The notes beneath the pieces are model-generated. The model was given only the letters and a program-made list of their open reading frames with translations, was not told where the DNA came from and did not search any database. From Pedobacter punctiformis (GTDB lineage: Bacteria > Bacteroidota > Bacteroidia > Sphingobacteriales > Sphingobacteriaceae): a stretch of 64,000 nt of DNA. This document shows positions 7,950 to 17,327 of this stretch, in pieces (within the stretch, counting starts at the first letter, position 1; every line of letters begins with the position of its first letter). The stretch is taken from NCBI RefSeq assembly GCF_027213715.1, contig NZ_JAPWGM010000002.1:124001-188000 (forward strand), read 5' to 3'. The position numbers and the translations under genes are program-made.

Positions 7950-8013
7950 TTATTTAGACTAATTATAAATAATTGTGCAAATTTGTCGATAATCAATCTA
8001 AACAGGTAACGCC

Positions 8014-8042
8014 AAACGGATAATTTATACCGTTAAACGGAT
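8014..8042. promoter_or_regulatory. direct repeats, probable AraC-type operator
   Basis: AAACGGAT occurs at 8014-8021 and 8035-8042, spaced exactly 21 bp (two helical turns), in the divergent promoter region between the TonB receptor and the AraC-type gene. AraC-family proteins usually bind same-face direct repeats of this kind. It abuts the regulator start codon, suggesting autoregulation. Confidence 0.5.
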
Positions 8043-8051
8043 TAAATCATT

Positions 8052-8975
8052 ATGGAATTAAAACTATCAGATTATACTTCAGGAAAGAGCGTGTACCAGA
8101 GGGGATATCCTGAAAATTTTGATGGGCAGCATGACGTAGATACCGGCGAATATTATACAGAGGAACAGGATTATCAAATTCATTTTAAAGAAAAATGGTT
8201 TGACGGCATACACATCAGTATCGTTTCCGTTTTAGCAAAAGCATCGTCATTTTTATTTGAGATTGGCCATAATCATATTGGTTTTCTCTATTGTTTAGAC
8301 GGAACTTTAAAGGTGAGATGTGGTGAAAACACAACCAGTATTAGTAAGAATCAGCAATTTTTAACTTTCAATTTACCTTTAAGTTTAACTTTCAATGCAT
8401 CGGATACTGTTAAATACATCTATATTCAGCTTACTTCCTCTTATTATCAAAAGTTAACAAACGGGCAGTTTAAAGAAGAATTACTAACCAATTGTAAATT
8501 CAACACCCCTCTGCAGATTAATGCAATTGTACAATCGTTGGTTAATCAGAAATACTCTGGCAGGATTAAAAGATTGTTTCTTGAATCTAAAATTTATGAA
8601 CTAATTATTTGTTATACTCAAAGAAACCCTGATTTGGCCAAAATTTCTTTGAAAGAAGAAGATGTAAATAAAATTTTGCTGGCCAAAAAACTGGTTGAAA
8701 GCGATCTGCAAAATCCCAACTCTCTTTTGGAGCTGTCACGCAAAGCCGGTATCAATGATTATAAACTTAAAAAAGGCTTTAAAGAAATAACCGGACATAC
8801 TGTTTTTGGCTATTTATACAAACTTAGAATGGAAAAAGCCCATTCAATATTAACCAACGAGAAAAAAACAGTAAATGAAGTTGCCTTCCTGGTGGGTTAT
8901 AAAAATCCACAGCATTTTACTGTTGCCTTTAAAAAACAGTACAATATTTTGCCCGGAAGTCTGAATAAATCCTAA
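8052..8975 (+). CDS. AraC-family regulator (PchR-like)
   Basis: Transcription factor of 307 residues. The N-terminal ~200 residues form a cupin-like sensing region. The C-terminal ~100 residues are a double helix-turn-helix AraC domain: SLLELSRKAGINDYKLKKGF for the first HTH and VNEVAFLVGYKNPQHFTVAFKKQYNILPG for the second. Its position, divergent from a TonB receptor and HmuY gene, matches PchR-type regulators that activate iron-siderophore or heme uptake when the ligand is present. The likely binding sites are the AAACGGAT repeats in the shared promoter. The ligand is unknown. Confidence 0.87.
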   Translation: MELKLSDYTSGKSVYQRGYPENFDGQHDVDTGEYYTEEQDYQIHFKEKWFDGIHISIVSVLAKASSFLFEIGHNHIGFLYCLDGTLKVRCGENTTSISKNQQFLTFNLPLSLTFNASDTVKYIYIQLTSSYYQKLTNGQFKEELLTNCKFNTPLQINAIVQSLVNQKYSGRIKRLFLESKIYELIICYTQRNPDLAKISLKEEDVNKILLAKKLVESDLQNPNSLLELSRKAGINDYKLKKGFKEITGHTVFGYLYKLRMEKAHSILTNEKKTVNEVAFLVGYKNPQHFTVAFKKQYNILPGSLNKS

Positions 8976-8984
8976 AACTCAACG

Positions 8985-8994
8985 CAAACGTTTG
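8985..8994. promoter_or_regulatory. LacI-type operator copy 1
   Basis: Palindrome CAAACGTTTG within ACGCAAACGTTTGA, located 6 bases beyond the lacI 3' end. The same 14-mer occurs in the lacI/GH109 promoter region. Confidence 0.5.
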
Positions 8995-9000
8995 AGTCAG

Positions 9001-10017
9001 TTACAATTTTTCTGAATTTATGACCAAATCAGACTCTACAAGTGTATTATAATAAGCCTGGCTTTCAGGATTTGGACTATTGATCAGGTCTAATAATATA
9101 TTTGCAGCCTTTTGTCCCTGTAAATAGGGATATTGCTCTATGGATGCAATTGGGGTATGATCCAAATAACTGATAAACGGCAAATTGGCAAAACTAACCA
9201 CATCAAATTCATTAACCACATTGGCCTTTTTTAGATATTTAATTAGAAAAAGGGCTACATAATCATTAAAAGTAACAATGGCCGTAGGTTTACGCTTATG
9301 ATTTATAAACTGATTGGCCGCTTCGATGGTTCCCTTTTCGGTTAAATCGCAGTTTACAATTAGAGACGGGTCAAATTTTAAACGGTTAAAGGTAATGGCC
9401 TGCATATAACCCTCTTTACGTTCTTCACTGGCAAAAAGGGTAGTGGGGCCATTAATCATTCCAATGGTTCTATGTCCTTTTTTTAACAGGTAATTAACGG
9501 CCTTAACTGTTGCATTTTCTATGCTACAGGCTACATAATGTACATTTTTAAAAGGAGGAATCCTGTCGAAAAAAACCACAGGGATGTTAAAAGAATTTAA
9601 TCTTTCAAAGTGATCAAATTTAGAAGTGTCTTTACTAATGGATACCAATAATCCATCAACCCGCTGATTTTTCATCTTTTCCACCAGTTTTACTTCCTGC
9701 TCATAATCGTCATGAGACTGAGCAAAGATTACCGTGTAGTTTTTTTTCAGGGCTTCATCTTCAATGGCTGAGATGGCGGTAGAGAAAAAATGCTCAGAAA
9801 GCTCAGGTAAAATAACACCAATAGTATATGTTTTACCCTTTTGAAAGAGTATTGCGGCATTATTTGGCTGATAATTTAAAGATTGAGCAAGTTGTTTTAT
9901 TTTTTCTCTCGTTACAGCACCAATGCTGGGGTGATCGTGCAAACCCCTTGATACACTTGACGGTGAGATGTTTAAAATTTTGGCTATTTCTTTAATTGTT
10001 GTTGGTTTCGCTGACAT
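9001..10017 (-). CDS. LacI-family transcriptional regulator
   Basis: Regulator of 338 residues. The N-terminal LacI HTH reads TIKEIAKILNISPSSVSRGLHDHPSIGAVTR with the hinge SLNYQPNNAA. The rest is a periplasmic-binding-protein-like sensor domain (YTIGVILPELSEHFF, MKNQRVDGLLVSIS, VVFFDRIP, GHRTIGMINGP). Such proteins repress or activate catabolic genes in response to a sugar. I chose ATG 10017 because GTG 10026 adds only three residues. It is divergent from a GH109-type glycosidase and flanked on both sides by identical operator-like palindromes, so it probably controls itself and the glycosidase. The effector may be an amino sugar, by association only. Confidence 0.9.
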   Translation of the reverse strand: MSAKPTTIKEIAKILNISPSSVSRGLHDHPSIGAVTREKIKQLAQSLNYQPNNAAILFQKGKTYTIGVILPELSEHFFSTAISAIEDEALKKNYTVIFAQSHDDYEQEVKLVEKMKNQRVDGLLVSISKDTSKFDHFERLNSFNIPVVFFDRIPPFKNVHYVACSIENATVKAVNYLLKKGHRTIGMINGPTTLFASEERKEGYMQAITFNRLKFDPSLIVNCDLTEKGTIEAANQFINHKRKPTAIVTFNDYVALFLIKYLKKANVVNEFDVVSFANLPFISYLDHTPIASIEQYPYLQGQKAANILLDLINSPNPESQAYYNTLVESDLVINSEKL

Positions 10018-10070
10018 ATTAGGCACTAAACTACATTAATTTCTTACAATCGTAATAATACGAAATTAAT

Positions 10071-10080
10071 CAAACGTTTG
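10071..10080. promoter_or_regulatory. LacI-type operator copy 2
   Basis: CAAACGTTTG palindrome in the 161-bp divergent region between lacI and the GH109-type gene. Read on the minus strand it lies in the same 14-base context (ACGCAAACGTTTGA) as copy 1, about 1.09 kb away. Confidence 0.62.
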
Positions 10081-10178
10081 CGTAGTTTTTTTTCACCTCT
10101 TTTTTTTTCAGTCATATAAATATCTATACATTCGAATAAAATCAATTATCAAACCTATATACACACAATAACCAAATT

Positions 10179-11531
10179 ATGAATAGAAGAGATTTTGTGA
10201 GAAATGCAGGATTAACTACAGCGGCTTTCGCAGCTATCCCGGATCAAAGTTTATTTGCATCATCATCAGCAGAAAAGATTAAAGTTGTAATGATTGGAGT
10301 AGGGCTTCGCGGCCAAAACCATTTATCATTACTGTTAAAAAGAGATGATGTGGATTTAGTCGCCATTTGTGATGTAGATGACCGCATGTTACAAATGAGT
10401 AAAGCCATTATTTCTAAAAGTGGTAAACCAATGCCTAAAATTTACACGGGCAGTAATGATGCATGGAAAAAAATGCTGGAATTAAAAGGCATTAAAGCAA
10501 TTGTAATTGCAACTCCATGGGAATTTCACAAACCAATGATTTTAGGATCAATTGATGCGGGAATTAAATATGTAGCAACGGAGGTTATCCTGGGAATCAA
10601 CATTCAGGATCATTGGGACGTTGTACATGCGGCTGAAAAAAATGATGCTCATGTAATGATGCTTGAAAACGTATGTTACCGCAGAGATGTAATGGCTGCT
10701 TTAAACATGGTAAGACAAGGCATTTTTGGCGAGATTTTACACTTACAAGGTGGTTATCAGCACGATTTAAGAGAAGTTAAATTTAACGATGGTGTTAATC
10801 CTTACGGCCACGGCGTAGAGTTTGGCGAAAAAGGTTTCTCTGAAGCGAAATGGAGAACCAACCACTCTGTTTATCGCAATGGCGATTTATACCCAACACA
10901 TGGTATTGGCCCGGTTGCACAATGTATTAATGTAAATCGCGGTAACCGCTTTTTAAAGCTGAATTCGTTCGCAACAAAATCAAGAGGATTACATAATTAT
11001 ATAGTTGAAAAGGGCGGTGCAGATCATCCAAATGCTAAAGTGAATTTTAGATTAGGTGATATTGTAACCACAACAATTGACTGTGCAAATGGCGAAACCA
11101 TTATTTTACAACACGATACCAATTTACCAAGACCATATTCTTTAGGTTTCAGAGTACAAGGAACCAAAGGTTTGTGGATGGATGTAAACAGCAGCATTTA
11201 TGTAGAAGGTGTAAGTAAGCCACATACCTGGGATAAAGCAAAAGAATGGTTAGATAAATATGACCACCCGCTTTGGAAAAAATACGGTAACGATGCACAG
11301 GGAGCAGGTCATGGCGGTATGGATTTCTTTGTAATTCATGCATTTATTGAGGCTGCTAAACGCAATGAGCCAACACCTTTAGATGTTTATGATGCAGCAG
11401 CATGGAGTGCAATCACTCCTTTAAGTGAGCAATCTATAGAAATGGGTAATGAAACCATCGATTTCCCTGATTTTACTGGTGGAAACTGGATGCACAGAAA
11501 ACCTATTTTTGCCCTTAACGACGATTATTAA
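10179..11531 (+). CDS. GH109-type NAD-dependent glycosidase (Gfo/Idh/MocA fold)
   Basis: Protein of 450 residues, similar to GH109 alpha-N-acetylgalactosaminidases, which cleave glycosides through an NAD-dependent oxidation/elimination mechanism. It begins with a twin-arginine signal (MNRRDF, then a hydrophobic stretch), so it is probably exported folded with its cofactor. The Rossmann motif GVGLRGQNH lies at 40-48, followed by ATPWEFH, MLENVCYRRD (about 161-170) and the family-typical YPTHGIGPVAQ (238-248), where the His and Tyr are likely catalytic. The C-terminal part carries GAGHGGMDFF. The gene is divergent from lacI and upstream of the sigma/FecR/SusCD genes, consistent with a role in glycan breakdown. 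A simple oxidoreductase of the same fold is the alternative. Confidence 0.83.
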   Translation: MNRRDFVRNAGLTTAAFAAIPDQSLFASSSAEKIKVVMIGVGLRGQNHLSLLLKRDDVDLVAICDVDDRMLQMSKAIISKSGKPMPKIYTGSNDAWKKMLELKGIKAIVIATPWEFHKPMILGSIDAGIKYVATEVILGINIQDHWDVVHAAEKNDAHVMMLENVCYRRDVMAALNMVRQGIFGEILHLQGGYQHDLREVKFNDGVNPYGHGVEFGEKGFSEAKWRTNHSVYRNGDLYPTHGIGPVAQCINVNRGNRFLKLNSFATKSRGLHNYIVEKGGADHPNAKVNFRLGDIVTTTIDCANGETIILQHDTNLPRPYSLGFRVQGTKGLWMDVNSSIYVEGVSKPHTWDKAKEWLDKYDHPLWKKYGNDAQGAGHGGMDFFVIHAFIEAAKRNEPTPLDVYDAAAWSAITPLSEQSIEMGNETIDFPDFTGGNWMHRKPIFALNDDY

Positions 11532-11557
11532 GTTTACAACACCCAAATAATACCCTT

Positions 11558-11588
11558 AAATACCCCTCTAAAAAAGGGGTATTTTTTT
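11558..11588 (+). terminator. rho-independent terminator
   Basis: Stem AAATACCCC / GGGGTATTT with a 9-base loop, followed by a run of seven T, 26 bases after the GH109-type stop codon. Confidence 0.88.
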
Positions 11589-11764
11589 AGAAGTTAATTT
11601 TTTGACCAAATATTTTCATTAAGTTTACTATAGGTTAATATTGACTCCGTTATTTTGATCATTATTAATTAAAATTATCGTGTTGTATTATCCCTGTTTA
11701 ATTATCGCCTCTTGTCTGGAGTATTCAAAGCATGTGTTACAATTAACTCATTGTCTTAAATAGT

Positions 11765-12352
11765 ATGTATCAGGAATTAGATAGTAATTTTTTCATTTTA
11801 GTAAAACTAAATAAGGAAAAAGCCTTTCAGCTTGTATTCGATGCATATTGGCATCCGCTTTACAAACAAGCTTTTAAAAAGGTGCAGTGTAAGGATATTG
11901 CAAAAGATCTGGTTCAGGACGTATTTATCTGTCTTTGGGATAAAATTGACTTGCTTGACGCAGAGGGAAGCGTACTTGCGTATACACATGCGATTTTACG
12001 CAATAAAATTCTTAAACTTTACGAAAAAAGTGAAGTGCGTTTACGTTATGCTGTAAGCGTTGCGGCAAACGGAGTACCTGCAGATCAGTATTCTCAAAAT
12101 ATTATTCTGGAAAAAGAATTAACTTCCATTATAAACCAGGAAATTGAGCGCATGCCCCCAAGAATGAGGGAAATTTATATGCTTAAAAAAGACGATGATT
12201 TATCCATCAGGCAAATTGCAGAAGATTTAGCAATTTCAGAACAAACGATAAAAAATCAACTTCAAATGGCTTACCAGCGTCTGCGGGATCGTGTGAAAAT
12301 TTACGATTCGTCTCTGGCCTTATTGGCTTTACTTTTAACCAAACATCTGTAA
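11765..12352 (+). CDS. ECF RNA polymerase sigma factor
   Basis: Sigma-70 family extracytoplasmic-function factor, 195 residues. Region 2 spans about 20-90 (AFQLVFDAYWHPLYKQAF, then DLVQDVFICLWDKID, the core-binding helix). Region 4 lies at about 130-185 with MPPRMREIYMLKKDDDLSIRQIAEDLAISEQTIKNQL, a clear HTH. It directly precedes fecR and a SusC gene with an STN domain, the standard Bacteroidota transenvelope arrangement. There SusC binding of substrate is signalled to FecR, which releases the sigma factor to transcribe susCD. No signal or membrane segment is seen, so it is cytoplasmic. Confidence 0.93.
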   Translation: MYQELDSNFFILVKLNKEKAFQLVFDAYWHPLYKQAFKKVQCKDIAKDLVQDVFICLWDKIDLLDAEGSVLAYTHAILRNKILKLYEKSEVRLRYAVSVAANGVPADQYSQNIILEKELTSIINQEIERMPPRMREIYMLKKDDDLSIRQIAEDLAISEQTIKNQLQMAYQRLRDRVKIYDSSLALLALLLTKHL

Positions 12353-12543
12353 CACCTAAATTATTTTCTTTCTAAGGGATTAGTTTATTTCAGGTTTTAA
12401 GTCCCCGTTCACCTATTTCTATTACTCAGCATTAAGTTTATTCGGGTATTCACGGCGTTCCTGAATACAATTTTTGAAAATAAATAAATAGGGTATGGTA
12501 CTTTATTACAGCTAATCGTATATACTCACAAAGACCAATCATT

Positions 12544-13698
12544 TTGAACACCAAAGAATTACAAAGACTATTAAAAAAGTACAATAACAAGACAGCCACA
12601 CCTGAAGAAAAGCAGATGCTGGAGGCTTGGTACGAAACGATAAACGGGCAGGGAGCAGAAAGTACTGCTGAGGAAACTGTGCAACTTAAAAACGAAATAT
12701 TTGGTCAGATTAAGTCTAAAATAGCAAGTAAACAAGTACAACCCGCTTCAAAGAGCAGAGTTAAAGTTTTATCTCTTCTTTTTGCAAAAGCAGCAATCCT
12801 GCTGGCTATTTTTTCTGCAGGTATATTCTTTTACTTAAAACGTACAGATTCTAATCTTTATACTTCGATTGTAAAAAGACAAAAAACAACCATTAAACCA
12901 GGCGGCAATAATGCGGTTTTAACCCTTGCGGATGGTTCAACCATAATCCTTAATCAAGCAGCTGACGGTCAGATTGGGAATCAATCAGGTGTTAGCATAA
13001 CTAAAACTAAAAGTGGTGAACTGGTTTATACTTTCGCTGGAAATGTAAATGCGAAAAACACGGAGATTAATACGGTGAGTACTCCAAAAGGTGGTCAGTA
13101 TCATTTAATCCTGATTGATGGTACCCATGTTTGGCTAAATGCAAATTCATCCATAAAATTTCCAGCCGCATTTGCTGGCAATGACCGTAAAGTAGAAGTA
13201 ACAGGAGAAGTTTATTTTGAAGTGTTTAAAAATAAAATGAAACCTTTTATTGTAAATACCAGCCAATCAGAAATTAAAGTACTGGGTACGCATTTCAATG
13301 TAAATGCCTACGATGATGAAGCTTTTGAAAGAACAACTTTACTGGAAGGTTCGGTTGAACTTAAAAGAGGCCCGGAGAAAACCATTTTAACACCGGGTAA
13401 ACAAGCCAGTATTGCTAAATCTTCTTCACATATTAAAATTAGTGATATTGACGACCTTGAGGCCATTATTGCATGGAAAAATGGATATTTCCAGTTTGAT
13501 CATGCCGATTTGCAATCGGTTATGCGCCAGGTTTCCCGTTGGTATAATGTAAACGTAAGTTACAAAGGATCTGTTTTAAATAAAGAATATTCCGGTAAAA
13601 TTCCTAGAAAAACTACTGCCGAAAAACTAGTTGAAATGCTTCATTACTCGGGCATTAAATGTAAGATAGAAAACAACCAAATAACTGTAAATCCATAA
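12544..13698 (+). CDS. FecR-type anti-sigma factor (DUF4974)
   Basis: Inner-membrane anti-sigma factor of 384 residues. A cytoplasmic N-terminal helical region (ELQRLLKKYNNKTATPEEKQ) binds the ECF sigma factor. One transmembrane helix lies at about 77-98 (AKAAILLAIFSAGIFFYL). Periplasmic FecR (TPKGGQYHLILIDGTHVWLN, VTGEVYFEV) and C-terminal DUF4974 (WKNGYFQFDHADLQSVMRQV, YSGKIPR) domains follow. The gene starts with TTG 12544; the N-terminal alignment needs this start, and the first ATG would delete the sigma-binding region. It lies 191 bp after the sigma gene and upstream of susC. Confidence 0.93.
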   Translation: MNTKELQRLLKKYNNKTATPEEKQMLEAWYETINGQGAESTAEETVQLKNEIFGQIKSKIASKQVQPASKSRVKVLSLLFAKAAILLAIFSAGIFFYLKRTDSNLYTSIVKRQKTTIKPGGNNAVLTLADGSTIILNQAADGQIGNQSGVSITKTKSGELVYTFAGNVNAKNTEINTVSTPKGGQYHLILIDGTHVWLNANSSIKFPAAFAGNDRKVEVTGEVYFEVFKNKMKPFIVNTSQSEIKVLGTHFNVNAYDDEAFERTTLLEGSVELKRGPEKTILTPGKQASIAKSSSHIKISDIDDLEAIIAWKNGYFQFDHADLQSVMRQVSRWYNVNVSYKGSVLNKEYSGKIPRKTTAEKLVEMLHYSGIKCKIENNQITVNP

Positions 13699-13788
13699 TA
13701 CAAAACAAAGCAAACCATTTAAACTAATTATTGATGAAGAAATAATACAAAACCAACCTCATTAATTAATCTTCTGCAAAATAAAAAA

Positions 13789-13813
13789 CGAGAAGTGTTC
13801 GTACCACTTCCCG
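13789..13813 (+). promoter_or_regulatory. hairpin in the fecR-susC gap
   Basis: ACGAGAAGTG / CACTTCCCGT pair over nine of ten positions around a short loop, 90 bases after the fecR stop and about 100 bases before the susC start. No T run follows. It could be a weak terminator or a leader structure of the susCD transcript. Confidence 0.4.
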
Positions 13814-13910
13814 TCTTAAAGTTTGGGATTAATTGCCCTGTCAGGATAAATCCTCAGCAGGAACCACTAAGTTATCTAAGCTATAATGTTTTAAACCCAA
13901 ATTCAAAGTT

Positions 13911-16900
13911 ATGAATTTTAGTACATTCTTTAGTACTGTATTTAGGCTACAGTGCAAACCAAAACAAATAATATTGGTAATGAAGCTAACCACAATACTT
14001 TTACTTGCTACTCTTTGCCAGGTCAGTGCAAGTGTTTATAGCCAAAACCTTACCTTGAAACAGAAAAATGCATCAATAAGTGCAATTTTCAAATCAATTG
14101 AAAAGCAAAGTGATTATGTTTTTCTTTACGATAATCTGGAACTAGAAAAAGCTCAAAAAATAAGTATTGATGTAAAAAATGCTTCAATTGACGAAGTGCT
14201 GAACATTTGTTTTAAAGATCAGCCATTAAGTTATAAAGTATTCGAAAAAACAATTGTCCTGCGCAAAAAAGATCAGATGAGTTACCCTAACTTTTTTGAA
14301 AACATCCGCGGAAAGGTAACAGACGAAACAGGGCTGCCTATTATCGGTGCCAGTGTAATCATAAAAGGAACCAAAATAGGGGCCACAACTGATGCCAATG
14401 GTTCATTTACCATTAATGCATTGAAAGGTGCAGTACTGGTGATTTCTTACATTGGTTATACCACGAAAGAAATAACGGTGGACGATGATAAGAGTTATAA
14501 CATCAGCTTGCAGCCCGCAACAAACAGTTTAACTGATGTTGTTGTAACCGCCTTGGGAGTTAAACGTTCTGAAAAATCTTTAGGTTATGCAGTGCAAAAA
14601 GTAGCTGGAAAAGATTTGCAGACCGTGAAAGGAGTAGACATTGGAACTTCGTTAACAGGAAGAGTTTCAGGTTTGGTGATTAAAAACTCAACTGAATTTA
14701 ACGCTAAGCCAACAATCGAGTTGCGTGGCGAAGGTGCCTTATTGGTTATAGATGGTGTACCGTATGGAAATATGACCCTTCGCGATGTTCCAACGGATGA
14801 TATTGAAAGTATGGACATTCTGAAAGGTCCAACTGCCTCGGCTTTATACGGTTCCAGAGCTTCGGGTGGTGTATTATTAATCACCACTAAAAAGGGTGCT
14901 GCCGGAAAAGGTTTTTCTATCGACGTAAACAGCAATACCATGGCCAGTTTAGGTTATTTGGCCATTCCCGAAGTTCAAAGTTCTTATGGACGTGGTCAAA
15001 ATGGTGTTTTAGATAACGATTATGTTTGGGGCCCGAAGCTTGATGCCGGAAATACCGCTACAGACTGGAACCCGGCAACGAAACAATTTGAACCCAACCG
15101 TCCCTTGTTATCGTTAGGAAAAGACAATCTGAAAAATTTTATGAATACTGGTTTGGTATTCAATAACAACATCAGCTTGGCACAAACAGGTGATAATGGC
15201 AGCTTCAGAATCGGTTTGAATGATATTTATAATAAAGGTGCTTTTCCAAATCAAAACCTGAACATGATTAATTTAACCCTTGCCGGTGAGATCAAAATCA
15301 ATGATAAGTTTAAACTGGAAAGCCATGTGGGTATAGGCAGACGTTGGGCTGATCAGATATGGGGCGGTGGTTATGGCAATCAAGGCTATTTATATCAGTT
15401 AGTGATGTGGACAGGTACTGAATACGATATTAGAGACTATAAAGACTACTGGAAAGTGCCCAATAAAACACAAAACTGGATGTACACCAACTGGTATGAT
15501 AATCCTTATTTAATTGCTTACGAGAAATTAAACGGCTATCAGGAAAATACCTTAAATGCTAATGTTACAGCTACTTATGAGTTTAATAAAGATTTTAGCT
15601 TATTGGCCCGCCTGGGATACGATAATTACAACAATAAAACAACCTTTCGTAATCCTACCGCCAATATATATTCAACAAGGGGTGGAGCCGTTAACGGTAG
15701 TGGCTGGAATGCAAAAGGAATGTATTCTATAAGTGATAAACGTGGTTTTAGTACTAATGATGATATTATCCTGAGTTATAAGAAAAAACTAAGTAAATGG
15801 ACGATTGATGCACTTGCTGGTGGAACAATTTATTACTGGATTGATGAATCTTTAAATGCCACCACTAAAAATGGATTAATCAGCCCAACTTTTTATTCTG
15901 TAGCAGGCTCCATTGAACCACCAACAGTTTCCCAAGGTTATTCAACCCGGCAAATTAACAGTTTATATGGCAGAGCTTCATTTGGGTGGAATGATGCAGT
16001 ATTTTTAGATTTTACAGGCCGAAATGACTGGAATTCATCTCAGCCAAAAAACTCACGTTCTTATTTTTATCCTTCAATCGGTTCAAGTGTCGTACTTTCT
16101 GAATTAATAAAAATGCCGGAGGTTATTGATATGTTTAAACTGAGAGGATCGTGGGCCGTATTTAAAACCGCATTTGATCCTTATGCAATCAACAGGGCTT
16201 ATGGCACAACAACTGCCGCATGGAACGGACTTAACGCAGCCAGTTATCCATCTTACTTAATTGGCGAAGGACTTTTACCAAGTTCGCAAAGAACTTATGA
16301 AGTTGGAGCCGCCGGTTATTTATTAAAAAAACGGTTACATTTTGATGTAACTTATTTTAACAAATATTACTACAACAGGCAAACAGATCTTAAAGAAAAT
16401 GGTAACACAGCTTATCTTCCAGGATCGAGCGGCTTTAATATGGCTATTGTAAATACCCAGGAAACTTACGAAAGAAGAGGGTTAGAGATTACAGTAGATG
16501 GATCTATTATTAAAAATAAAAATTTTGAGTGGCACTCAACCATTAACTGGTCTAAGCAACACCGCTATTATGTAAATCTCGATCCGGTATATTCCCCTGA
16601 TAATCTTTGGGTTAAAAAAGGAGAACGTTTAGATACTTACACGGGCAATTATTGGTTAAGAGATCCAAATGGTAGTCTGATTTACGAAAGTGGCCTCCCG
16701 GTATGGAGTGATTATGTTAAAAAATATGGCTACGGTGAACCCGATTTTAGTTTTGGTTTCATCAACAACTTCACCTACAAAAACTGGAATCTTGGAGTTA
16801 ACATTGATGGCCGCATTGGTGGATTGATGTACAACTACCTGTATGATAAAATGTGGGATTCGGGTACCAACCCTGAAAGTGATAATATTTACCGCTACAA

Positions 16901-17300
16901 TCAGGTTGTTTTAAAACAGGATAATTTTGTTGGTCAGGGGGTAAAGGTGATTTCAGGAAGTGTTACTTATGATAAATATGGCCAGATTACCAGCGATACC
17001 CGTAAATATGGCGTAAATGATACTCAAATTGGTTATCAGGATTATGCACAGTGGTACCGGGGCGGAGATGCAGGTATTCAAAACGAATCGTTCATCAAAT
17101 TACGGGAGGTTTCTTTAGGTTACCGCTTCCCGGCCAAATTGCTTGAAAAAGTTGGAATGAAAAGCGCATCGTTTTCTTTAACCGGACAAAATTTATTTAT
17201 GTGGACCAACTTTAAATATTCAGATCCGGATGTGGACACTGAAAACCTGAACTCGCCATCAATGAGAATGGTTGGTTTTAACTTAAAAGTTGGATTCTAA
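13911..17300 (+). CDS. SusC/RagA-type TonB-linked outer-membrane transporter with STN domain
   Basis: Glycan importer of 1129 residues. ATG 13911 gives the long N terminus common in this group; ATG 13981 (MKLTTILLLATLCQ) would start directly at the signal peptide. Domains in order: signal peptide; STN/secretin-like signalling domain (LTLKQKNASISAIFKSIE to about residue 120); carboxypeptidase-like domain (GKVTDETGLPIIGASVIIKG, about 134-205); plug with DVVVTALGVKRSEKSLGYAV and GALLVIDGVPYGNM, MDILKGPTASALYGSRASGG; and a barrel ending FNLKVGF. The STN domain pairs with FecR and the ECF sigma factor just upstream. It forms a complex with the SusD lipoprotein encoded next. The substrate is not readable from the sequence; the GH109 neighbour suggests an N-acetylgalactosamine-containing glycan. 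Confidence 0.93.
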   Translation: MNFSTFFSTVFRLQCKPKQIILVMKLTTILLLATLCQVSASVYSQNLTLKQKNASISAIFKSIEKQSDYVFLYDNLELEKAQKISIDVKNASIDEVLNICFKDQPLSYKVFEKTIVLRKKDQMSYPNFFENIRGKVTDETGLPIIGASVIIKGTKIGATTDANGSFTINALKGAVLVISYIGYTTKEITVDDDKSYNISLQPATNSLTDVVVTALGVKRSEKSLGYAVQKVAGKDLQTVKGVDIGTSLTGRVSGLVIKNSTEFNAKPTIELRGEGALLVIDGVPYGNMTLRDVPTDDIESMDILKGPTASALYGSRASGGVLLITTKKGAAGKGFSIDVNSNTMASLGYLAIPEVQSSYGRGQNGVLDNDYVWGPKLDAGNTATDWNPATKQFEPNRPLLSLGKDNLKNFMNTGLVFNNNISLAQTGDNGSFRIGLNDIYNKGAFPNQNLNMINLTLAGEIKINDKFKLESHVGIGRRWADQIWGGGYGNQGYLYQLVMWTGTEYDIRDYKDYWKVPNKTQNWMYTNWYDNPYLIAYEKLNGYQENTLNANVTATYEFNKDFSLLARLGYDNYNNKTTFRNPTANIYSTRGGAVNGSGWNAKGMYSISDKRGFSTNDDIILSYKKKLSKWTIDALAGGTIYYWIDESLNATTKNGLISPTFYSVAGSIEPPTVSQGYSTRQINSLYGRASFGWNDAVFLDFTGRNDWNSSQPKNSRSYFYPSIGSSVVLSELIKMPEVIDMFKLRGSWAVFKTAFDPYAINRAYGTTTAAWNGLNAASYPSYLIGEGLLPSSQRTYEVGAAGYLLKKRLHFDVTYFNKYYYNRQTDLKENGNTAYLPGSSGFNMAIVNTQETYERRGLEITVDGSIIKNKNFEWHSTINWSKQHRYYVNLDPVYSPDNLWVKKGERLDTYTGNYWLRDPNGSLIYESGLPVWSDYVKKYGYGEPDFSFGFINNFTYKNWNLGVNIDGRIGGLMYNYLYDKMWDSGTNPESDNIYRYNQVVLKQDNFVGQGVKVISGSVTYDKYGQITSDTRKYGVNDTQIGYQDYAQWYRGGDAGIQNESFIKLREVSLGYRFPAKLLEKVGMKSASFSLTGQNLFMWTNFKYSDPDVDTENLNSPSMRMVGFNLKVGF

Positions 17301-17327
17301 CATTAACACCTTTCTAATACTAATTTT

